From positions 992,001 to 1,056,000 of the forward strand of contig OX388310.1 of assembly GCA_947579605.1 (NCBI GenBank): DNA of 64,000 nt, read 5' to 3'. The notes under the pieces are model-generated. The model was not told the origin of the DNA, did no database searches, and saw only the letters and a list, made by a program, of their open reading frames with translations. Source of the stretch: Athripsodes cinereus. Its lineage: Eukaryota; Arthropoda; Insecta; Trichoptera; Leptoceridae. The position numbers and the translations under genes were made by a program. Positions 57,275 to 64,000 of this stretch are shown piece by piece. Numbering within the stretch: position 1 is the stretch's first letter; the number at the start of each line of letters is the position of its first letter.

Positions 57275-57350
57275 ATAGTCTGATGACGGGAACGGAAGCT
57301 CTTGAAAACCGGCTTGCGAGTAAAAAAGTCACTGTGGAAGAATTAAATAT
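57275..57350. repeat. Family D end
   Basis: TCTGATGACGGGAACGGAAG, CTCTTGAAAACCGGCTTGCG, AAAAAGTCACTGTGGAAGAA. Confidence 0.55.
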
Positions 57351-57375
57351 TTTAATAATATAAATACTTTATTTT

Positions 57376-57513
57376 TTATGACGTGTGTAATGAATCAAAT
57401 GATATTGAATAGTTCAGTTGTGTGCAGCGAGGTTTGTTTGACGATTCAGACCACGTAACCGAATAATATTCATAATAAGATGCTTCGGACGACAGCGCGT
57501 CGAATTCAAACAT
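57376..57513 (-). CDS. Short acidic ORF of unknown identity
   Basis: A 45-codon minus frame from an ATG at 57513 to TAA: MFEFDALSSEASYYEYYSVT, WSESSNKPRCTQLNYS... It has balanced codons and a local CpG-containing patch in otherwise AT-rich DNA. No family recognised and no neighbour supports it. It could be a small exon or a relic. Confidence 0.18.
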   Translation of the reverse strand: MFEFDALSSEASYYEYYSVTWSESSNKPRCTQLNYSISFDSLHTS

Positions 57514-57754
57514 GGTGAGCGACTGTGCGCAAAATTAAAAAAATCGGATTGTAACATACCTACAAGTTATTTCAACATATTTTTTTAATCACTTTTAGGC
57601 TTAAAACGCCCAGGTAAAGCTAGATTTTTTGGCTTGTATTGAAGACACGCTACTGATGTGTTGTTTTGTTTTATTTAAAATAAATTAATAAATATAATGT
57701 GTCTATTACAAAAAAATAAAATTTATATAAACAAGCATACAAGACAAATAATTG

Positions 57755-58305
57755 TGTTTAGAATATTTACTAATTTTTTTATTGTTTAACCGGATTTGGG
57801 TACAGATGACAAAACCAATCAGAAACCTCGATTGGAGAACCATGTCTACACAATGCAACATTGTGTAGAATCTAATCGGAAGAAGTGAGAAAGGTGTCCC
57901 AACGCCTACGAATTGGCTCAAGGCTGGCTTAAGTGATCACTTTCGGTGTCCATGGACAACGTTCACCAATTCCACCATTCTCACTGTCAATTGTTCCGGT
58001 GCCATTTAGACGGGAGATCGCGATCTATTTGAGATCTGAAAAATGAGATCCCAAAAAGATGGTTGCTTCTAAGGTTTGCATAAAACGTCTCTCGATTGGT
58101 GGACCTTACATCGTGACAGTGAGAATGGTGGAATTGGTAAACGTTGTCCAAAGACACAAAAAGTGATCACTTAAGCCAGCCTTGAGCCAATTCGTAAGCG
58201 TTGGGACACCTTTCTCACTTCTTCCGATTAGATTCTACATAATGTTATACATTGTGTAGACATGGTTCTCCAATCGAGGTTTCTGATTGGTTTTGACAAA
58301 TAATT
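57755..58305. mobile_element. Family H inverted dimer with 13-bp target duplication
   Basis: Left unit (about 57811-57990) and right unit (about 58117-58294) are near-identical inverses (AAAACCAATCAGAAACCTCG and inverse; GGCTCAAGGCTGGCTTAAGT and inverse), with a spacer unique to the longer right unit. GACAAATAATTGT flanks the whole (57743-57755 and 58295-58307). Linear copies exist at 37109-37405 and 9283-9560. Confidence 0.75.
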
Positions 58306-58307
58306 GT

Positions 58308-58757
58308 ACCTATCTACGTGCCTTGTAAGCGATCTTGAATACCTACCTAATCACAACTAATCAATATAATTAATTGTAATGACCGAAGTAATTGTTTGGT
58401 CCTTACCTAATCAAATTATATTTAATCACCTAGTCACAGTTACTATGTAAAGTGGGAACCTAACTACCTACTATGAGATTATGGACATTGATGTAGAAAT
58501 TCTGAGGACGTCAAACGCACCAATACAGAAAAATATCGATTAAATAATATTTAAAAAGAATTAATAACACTGTTACATTTTCACTATTTTTTTAAGACTG
58601 GGTTTTCTCGAGAGTACGATTAAAGTGAAAACTATGCAGTGTTTTTATTTTTTATTTTAATTATTAAAAATGAATTTTCACAGTGTAAACTCAAACGTCC
58701 TCCAACAATGAATACCTATCATCAATTAGGTATTCAAATAATAATATATGTCACATT
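58308..58757. other. No gene recognised
   Basis: AT-rich; nothing seen. Confidence 0.35.
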
Positions 58758-59112
58758 GTAGTTGATATTGTCGACCGACGGTACTTGGTGGAAGTTCATG
58801 TTAATTGGTTTATTTACAATTTTAATACCTATCATCTAATTCATTATAATATAGAGGATGGTAACCTCTTTAACAAAATAATATTGTTCATCTCTGATAT
58901 GGTTTTTTTGTGGTTTTGCTGATATTGCACAAAGACAAATGTTGGAGATGTTCTCTAATAGGATATCCGTTTTTCACATTACATTTTCTCTTCTATTATT
59001 ATATATTTTTCCGCATAAGAACATGTATTTGAATATAATTTCTCCGCTTTAGCCTGATGATGAGAGCGGAATTTCTTAAAAGCCGACTCGCGATTAATAA
59101 TAAAGTCACTAT
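58758..59112. mobile_element. Family D element, probably complete
   Basis: It starts ATTGTCGACCGACGGTACTT + GGTGGAAG and ends AGCCTGATGATGAGAGCGGA, TTCTTAAAAGCCGACTCGCG, AAAGTCACTATGG. Both family end types are present in one unit of about 355 bp. Confidence 0.5.
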
Positions 59113-59400
59113 GGATGATGATGATTTTATTTTTGACGCCGTTTAACAGTCCCTTTCACAATACACCGTTACTATGACAACGATATCAGAGCGCAGGGAA
59201 TGTCGTGGAAAGAGGTGACGCAATTGGCGCAGAGACGCTCTGAATGGAGGAGGCTGGTTTCTGCCCTGTGCTCCCGAGAGGAGCGTTGAGGGCGATGATG
59301 ATGATGATTAACAGTCCCTAGACCGTCTCAAGGGCGCCAGTGAAGAGTTCAGTTTTTAATTTGCTTCTGAAGCTGGTGACAGTCTGACTATCTCTCAATA
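59112..59400 (-). pseudogene. CR1/L2-type LINE 3' end, split by another LINE
   Basis: On the minus strand, from (ATC)n and GACGCCGTTTAACAGTCCCT at 59115-59154 and again from TTAACAGTCCCTAGACCGTC at 59308 to about 59400, it encodes the SKLKTELFTGALETV end as at 13640-13925. The insertion at 59155-59307 duplicated 12 bp of it. Confidence 0.65.
59155..59307 (+). mobile_element. 5'-truncated LINE tail inserted in a LINE
   Basis: The plus frame reads YDNDIRAQGMSWKEVTQLAQ then RRSEWRRLVSALCSREER and a stop, followed by a (GAT)n tail. GMSW.E...LAQ.R..WR.LV.ALC is a recurrent C terminus of lepidopteran LINEs. Flanked by TTAACAGTCCCT (59143-59154 and 59308-59319), a 12-bp target duplication. Confidence 0.75.
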
Positions 59401-59414
59401 GAATAAGAAGTACT

Positions 59415-59515
59415 AAATATTATAGTGAGTTGCAGTCCATTGTATTGGTCTGCAACGAGTTTGGATTTTCTTCTCCATTCCTCCCTATTTTCAGCTAGTC
59501 TTTTTAATAGTGTTT
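59415..59515 (-). pseudogene. LINE C-terminal relic
   Basis: GTCCATTGTATTGGTCTGCA, ACGAGTTTGGATTTTCTTCT and CTCCCTATTTTCAGCTAGTC are the inverse of 39440-39500. Confidence 0.55.
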
Positions 59516-59938
59516 TATTTTTATTAATTTAAGTGTCACATTGTATTAATTAAGTTTTCCCAGAGTTGAAAAATATGGTAGGTACCTACTTTAAACTGTA
59601 AATGGATAAGAGAGAAAATTATTTTTTCTTACTTATCCTAACCTAACCTAAAAACCGACAAAGTGTAGGTACCTAAGTATGAATTATCAGGACCATTCTG
59701 TTTTCATAGCAATTCATAGTTATATAATAATATAGTCTAGTGATATTGAGTCTATTATCATAATTCTATGATTGTGACGTTTCATTGCAAGTAGGTTCCT
59801 CGGTATTTATTACCAATAGACAGCTTTATAACTTAATATGACGTACTTAATTAATTATATAAAATATAGGCACTCACAGATGTTAATTAATTTTCCCCAT
59901 GCATATGGACGATCTCGGGATCACGATTTTTTGGTCAA
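59516..59938. other. No gene recognised
   Basis: AT-rich. Three CCTAA units at about 59637 are too few to call a telomeric repeat. Confidence 0.35.
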
Positions 59939-60332
59939 TTTCTACTATAGGTTATCCAATAGTATCCAGTTAGAAAATATACCTATATTGATAATCATTG
60001 TTGTATTTATTATTATTATCTTTCACTATACACCATTACAAGATATCATGCATGGGGCATCCAGGAATGAGATGGGTGAGGGGTACAAATTGTATTTATA
60101 ATATAATTTGTTTTTGATGATTTATTCCTGTTCATAGTCGAATTTCATGGCGTAATTATGCATTTACATTAAATTACAATCAATGGACAAGATGCACCCC
60201 CTCGACCCCCATATGGCTTTTGTGATATCTTGTTACGGTACACAGTGAAGGATATTAAAAATACGTAAAATTATGATCATCAATAGGTATATATTTTCTA
60301 ACTGGATACTACTGGATAACCTATAGTAGAAA
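59939..60332. mobile_element. Foldback element, 394 bp
   Basis: The ends TTTCTACTATAGGTTATCCA and the inverse TGGATAACCTATAGTAGAAA are perfect. The halves stay alignable inward (AGTATCCAGTTAGAAAATAT, ACAAGATATCA) with indels near the centre. No target duplication is recognised and no coding. Confidence 0.65.
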
Positions 60333-60339
60333 GTGCCCG

Positions 60340-60585
60340 ATTTTTTTTTTACCAGCTTCAAAGCAGAACAAACAAACTCCCCAGTGGGAAGGGCTATTCA
60401 AATGTTGAATGTTCTGGCTGGAGAAGTTGATATCTTTAACCTGACGTATGCAGAATATATAAGAATAATAGAGGATATATTGTAATTGTGTTATCATTTC
60501 TTCTGGAATTGCATTGGCCTTAGTCAGTAAAAATAATAATAATAATAATTCGCTGTGTCGGTGTTTAGGTAGTAGAATTCTCAAT
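60340..60585 (-). pseudogene. Repeat-derived fragment shared with 51450
   Basis: The minus strand reads QNIQHLNSPSHWGVCLFCFE then AGKKKIG, matching the 51450-51760 fragment. The (AAT)n at 60530-60550 and a CTGTGTCGGTGTTTAGGTAG word also found at 31937 flank it. Confidence 0.4.
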
Positions 60586-60689
60586 TACAAATTCTCCTGT
60601 CAGCAAGACTACCTGCTATAAATTATCTAATACTATGAATGTTTATGTTGATATTTTCAATTTAACATAAAATGACTTTATCGCCAGGA

Positions 60690-60760
60690 TTGAGACACTC
60701 CTTTGATTCTGTTGTTTATTTTTGATGATATTTTTATTTAATAATAAATACGGAAAAAGA
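60690..60760 (+). repeat. Family F 5' part
   Basis: CTTTGATTCTGTTGTTTATT then TTTGATGATATTTTT. Confidence 0.35.
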
Positions 60761-61027
60761 ACATTTGAATATAACGTGCCAAAAATACTTAATATGATGC
60801 CGGTATCTATTAAGAAATGCAAGAGTAAAAATATTGCAAAAAAATTAGTCAAGGAATGGTTAATAAAGTGTGGATTTATATATAACTAATTATTATTTTT
60901 GTATTTAGGTTAATGTCGTAGGTATTAGGTCAATATATGTATATAGTATGTTATAAGAGAACACGCCGACAAATCTTTTAGATTTGGCGTGACTCATTAT
61001 CATAAGATGTATATATTTATTATTCAA
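60761..61027. other. No gene recognised
   Basis: AT-rich. Confidence 0.35.
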
Positions 61028-61120
61028 TGTACTTCTTCTTCTTCTTCTTCTTCTTCTTCCTAGCCTACTCCCGTCCACTCCTCGACGAAGGCCTCCTCCA
61101 TCGCCTTCATCGTACTATTT
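61028..61120 (-). pseudogene. LINE C terminus with (GAA)n tail
   Basis: The minus frame reads TMKAMEEAFVEEWTGVG, a stop, then AAGAA repeats (plus-strand CTT units 61032-61060). The EEA...EWT end resembles the EEAYIQQ end at 14750. 5' truncated. Confidence 0.5.
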
Positions 61121-61139
61121 TCATTAAATAAAAAAAAAA

Positions 61140-61280
61140 AAAAATAATATCTCTTTTGTGATTTTTTTCTATCTTGCTTTTTTGGAATATGCTGTTTTTT
61201 TTTCTTGCTGAGATTGTCTTGTCCAAAAGTTGTTATGGTGTTAGTGCACGGTGACATTTTCAAAATAATTATTTCTAATT
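61140..61280 (+). repeat. Family F copy
   Basis: TTTTTTTCTATCTTGC, TTGCTGAGATTGTCTTGTCC, AAAAGTTGTTATGGTGTTAG, GCACGGTGACATTTT. Confidence 0.5.
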
Positions 61281-61284
61281 TCAT

Positions 61285-61345
61285 AGAGGACCTAAGAAGT
61301 CTAAAGACTTATCTCTCGCGTTTGTTTAATTAATTTATATTAGAA
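61285..61345. repeat. Half unit of the long hairpin element
   Basis: GACCTAAGAAGTCTAAAGAC, ATCTCTCGCGTTTGTTTAAT matches the right inner arm at 57133-57180. Confidence 0.5.
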
Positions 61346-61586
61346 GGTAGGTAACTCTTAGTTCAATTAAACCAAACAAATCCGTATATACCTACCTAAA
61401 AATTTACACCCAATATGGAATCTAAGTAGGTACCTATAAGTACCTACTAAGGCAATACCAAATTTTCGAGACACAGTAAACTTTGTGTGTGAACACAGTA
61501 ACTAATGATTTAGGCAGACACCTACCTACTTATCTTTTAATCTTCTGTTTCAAGATTACATAATATTGCTAAGTAGGTATGAAAGT

Positions 61587-64000
61587 ATGAAATGTATGAA
61601 AGGGTATGAATGTGTAAGCTCCAGGCTAATCTGGATCCGTTTCAAAGTGGGGATGACTAGGATCTTACTCATAGTTGGGTATGGTCCTGGGAACGATGCC
61701 ATAGAGACGGAAAAGGAAGAGTTCTGGAATGGCGTGAGAAAGATTGCAGAAGATAAAAATGAAAATGAAAGATTGATTTTGGCAGGTGATTTGAATGGAT
61801 GGGTGGGTGTTAGGAGGAATGAACTTGAAAGTGTTTTGGGAATGAATGGAGACAGTAGAGTGAACGATAATGGCAAAAGAATAATTGATGTGTGCTTGGA
61901 GATGGATCTCTTTGTGGCGAATACCTTTTTCGCCCACAAGGAGATCCACATGTATACCTGGGAGAGAGGGAATGAAAGATCGATGATTGACCTCGTGTGT
62001 GTGGACTCTCGTCTCAGGAAGGCGACCACGGATACTAGAGTGTATCGAGGCGCTGAGCTGGAGACGGATCATTTTCTTGTCGTCTCAAGAATAAATCTAT
62101 TCTCCGGTTGGCGTTCGAGAACACAAAAGTCCACGCCAGCTATGAGATTGAGAGTCGAAAAACTGAAAGATGAGAGTGTAAAGAATGAATATGTAAAAAC
62201 TGTGAATGAGAAGCTGAGTGCGAACGAAAAGAATGATCTAACGATGAATGAAAGGTGGGATGTCTTAAAAAGTGTGCTTGTAGGAAGTGCAAAAGAAACA
62301 TGTGGTGAAGCTAAAGTTGGACGTAAGAAAGGCGATGCATGGTGGGATAATGACGTGAAAGAAGCTGTAGATAAGAAGAAGAATGCTTGGAAAGACTTGC
62401 TGAGTGTGAAACAGTGTGACACATGTGAAAAAGAGCGAAAGAAAGAAGTTTACAAGACATGCAAGAAGGAAGTGCGTGAAGTTGTGAAAATGAAGAAAAA
62501 AATGCTTGAAGATGAAGAATGTAAGAAATTGTCTACGTATGCGAGTGAAAATATGAAGATTTTTTGGAAGGAAGTGAAACGAAAGAGGACGGGTTCAAGT
62601 GTGAACAGTATGAAAGGGATAAAAGACAAGGATGGATGTGTGTTAGTGAATGATGAATGTGTGCTACAGAGATGGAAGGAATATTTCGAAGATCTGTTTG
62701 AATGTGATGGTACAAATGCAAATGAGTATGACGACAGTGAAAGCAGTGTGAATGAAAACGAGATGATAGACATGAATGAGATTTTGAATGCATTAAAAAA
62801 AGCGAAGTGCGGTAAAGCTGTAGGGTATGATTGTGTTGCCGTTGAGCTCATCAAGTCTGGTGGACCGGGGGCTCTCGCGTGGTGTTTGGAGCTTTTCAAC
62901 GATTGTTGGAGAGAAGGTGTTACACCAGAGGATTGGAAGAGGGCTATCATCTGCCCCCTGTACAAAGGGAAAGGCTCTAGGCTTGAATGCGGGAGTTATC
63001 GGGCTATTAGCTTGCTGAGCTCAATAGGGAAACTGTATGGTAGAATTTTGATTGAGAGAGTACGAAAGATAACTGAGTGTAAGATATGGGATGCGCAAGG
63101 AGCTTTTTTGAATGGCAGAGGGTGCACCGATCAGATCTTCTCCCTGCGAATGGTTATAGAGAAGTTTCTGGGTAAACACCAGAGGCTTTTTTGTGCGTTC
63201 GTGGATCTGGAGAAAGCATATGATCGAGTGGACCGGGAAAGGTTGTGGCGCGTGTTGTCGGAGTATGGGGTGAGCAGCCGGTTGATCCGCGCAATATCTT
63301 CACTTTACGTGGGAAGCTCCGCTTGCGTGAGGGTAAATAACACTCTCTCGGAGTGGTTTGTCCTCACCAAAGGAGTGAAGCAAGGTTGTGTCATGTCTCC
63401 GTGGCTGTTCAACCTATTCTTCGACTACTGTATGCGACCTGTGAAAGAGATGGATGTTGGTGTCGAGCTGAATGGGTTTCGGGTGAATGCATTGATGTAC
63501 GCAGATGATTTGGTGTTAATGGCTGAGAGTGAAAGGGACTTACAAGAGATTGTTACGTGTGTGTATGATAGTTGCAATTTGAATGGTTTGAAAATGAACG
63601 TTATGAAGACGAAAGTTCTTGTTTTTGAAAGAGAGAATGAAAAAACGATTTGCGAGATTAAAGTTGGTGACGAATGTTTGGAGCAAGTAAGTGAGTATGT
63701 ATATTTGGGAAGTATGTTTACGAGGGATGGAAGATGCGATAGGGACATTGAAAGAAGGAAAGTAGCCGGTGCTAGAGTAAACGGTGCACTTCGACCCATT
63801 GTCAGCAATGACAATGTGTCGAACATGGCTAAAATGCTGGTGCACAATACCATTCTGGTACCGTCACTTACGTATGCAAGCGAGACATGGACGTGGTTGA
63901 AGAAGGACGAAAGTGGAATAAATGCAGTAGAGATGCGATCGTTGAGAAGAATGGTTGGTAAAACGCTGCGTGATAGAGTGAAGAATGAGGATATTAGAAG
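61587..64000 (+). CDS. LINE ORF2: endonuclease (partial) - reverse transcriptase, runs off the window
   Basis: An uninterrupted plus-strand frame (open from 61509; LINE similarity from about 61600; first ATG 61587) continues past 64000, about 800 codons in the window. It encodes the second half of an AP-like endonuclease (SSRLIWIRFKVG, GYGPGND, then LAGDLNGWVG, RSMIDLVCVD and the catalytic-type ELETDHFLVVSRI). A Lys/Glu/Asn-rich linker follows, then a complete reverse transcriptase core: AVGYDCVAVELIKSGG, DWKRAIICPLYKGKG, YRAISLLSSIGK, QGAFLNGRGCTDQIFSLR, FCAFVDLEKAYDRVDRERLW, GVKQGCVMSPWLFNLFFDYC, the active-site LMYADDLVLMAE, and the thumb start (YVYLGSMFTRDG). The N-terminal endonuclease strands are missing, so the element is 5'-truncated near 61590. 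The order and motifs fit RTE-like LINEs; the exact clade is uncertain. The lack of stops implies a recent insertion. Minus-strand frames at 61556-63853 are shadows of it. Confidence 0.85.
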   Translation, partial: MKCMKGYECVSSRLIWIRFKVGMTRILLIVGYGPGNDAIETEKEEFWNGVRKIAEDKNENERLILAGDLNGWVGVRRNELESVLGMNGDSRVNDNGKRIIDVCLEMDLFVANTFFAHKEIHMYTWERGNERSMIDLVCVDSRLRKATTDTRVYRGAELETDHFLVVSRINLFSGWRSRTQKSTPAMRLRVEKLKDESVKNEYVKTVNEKLSANEKNDLTMNERWDVLKSVLVGSAKETCGEAKVGRKKGDAWWDNDVKEAVDKKKNAWKDLLSVKQCDTCEKERKKEVYKTCKKEVREVVKMKKKMLEDEECKKLSTYASENMKIFWKEVKRKRTGSSVNSMKGIKDKDGCVLVNDECVLQRWKEYFEDLFECDGTNANEYDDSESSVNENEMIDMNEILNALKKAKCGKAVGYDCVAVELIKSGGPGALAWCLELFNDCWREGVTPEDWKRAIICPLYKGKGSRLECGSYRAISLLSSIGKLYGRILIERVRKITECKIWDAQGAFLNGRGCTDQIFSLRMVIEKFLGKHQRLFCAFVDLEKAYDRVDRERLWRVLSEYGVSSRLIRAISSLYVGSSACVRVNNTLSEWFVLTKGVKQGCVMSPWLFNLFFDYCMRPVKEMDVGVELNGFRVNALMYADDLVLMAESERDLQEIVTCVYDSCNLNGLKMNVMKTKVLVFERENEKTICEIKVGDECLEQVSEYVYLGSMFTRDGRCDRDIERRKVAGARVNGALRPIVSNDNVSNMAKMLVHNTILVPSLTYASETWTWLKKDESGINAVEMRSLRRMVGKTLRDRVKNEDIR

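Noticed and set aside
59637..59652. CCTAA repeats resembling the insect telomere repeat
   Set aside because: Only about three units; chance in AT/CCTA-rich lepidopteran DNA.
61556..63853. Several long minus-strand frames (up to 171 codons), Ser/Phe/His/Leu-rich
   Set aside because: They are antisense to the continuous LINE reverse transcriptase frame and mirror its Lys/Glu/Asn-rich codons.

Overview
This 64-kb window is AT-rich, intron-bearing eukaryotic DNA. It is most likely from a moth or butterfly (Lepidoptera). That call rests on dense TACCTA/TAGGTA microrepeats, on several LINE 3' ends and tRNA-derived SINEs of the kind abundant in lepidopteran genomes, and on a transcription-factor exon of insect type. 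There are no bacterial operons, rRNA genes or CRISPR arrays. Most of the sequence is mobile-element debris in long AT-rich stretches where nothing is recognised.

Host gene: two minus-strand exons, at 54834-54972 and 25137-25331, have matching phase (both phase 1), good splice signals and proline/serine/glycine-rich coding that runs into a paired-domain-like helix segment (LLELSRLGLRHYDLAQ, then GAVTKLL). I read this as the 5' part of an eyegone/twin-of-eyegone-type Pax gene with a partial N-terminal paired subdomain. Its 29.5-kb intron fills the middle of the window, and the rest of the gene should lie left of position 1. A CpG-richer block at about 55.79-55.96 kb may be its promoter or 5'UTR.

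Mobile elements, left to right: a solo LTR (1249-2140) with tandem repeats and a long heat-shock-element array; two hAT elements with 8-bp target duplications (4838-5797 and 7308-8943, the second carrying a 95-bp minisatellite and a LINE fragment); a 43-bp satellite (17123-17348); a small Helitron (28489-28803) with a partial second copy; a 155-bp terminal-inverted-repeat element in two copies differing at one base; three CACTG-ended foldback elements with 2-bp target duplications of varying sequence; three tRNA-derived SINE families; an RLE-type LINE fragment with a poly(A) tail (49666-50680); very long hairpins at 56.9-57.3, 57.8-58.3 and 59.9-60.3 kb; and a LINE inserted into another LINE (59112-59400).

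Right edge: an unbroken LINE ORF (endonuclease remnant plus full reverse transcriptase core, YADD) starts at about 61.59 kb and runs off the window end at 64000. It is the longest open frame here. Most other short ORFs are antisense shadows or repeat-derived.
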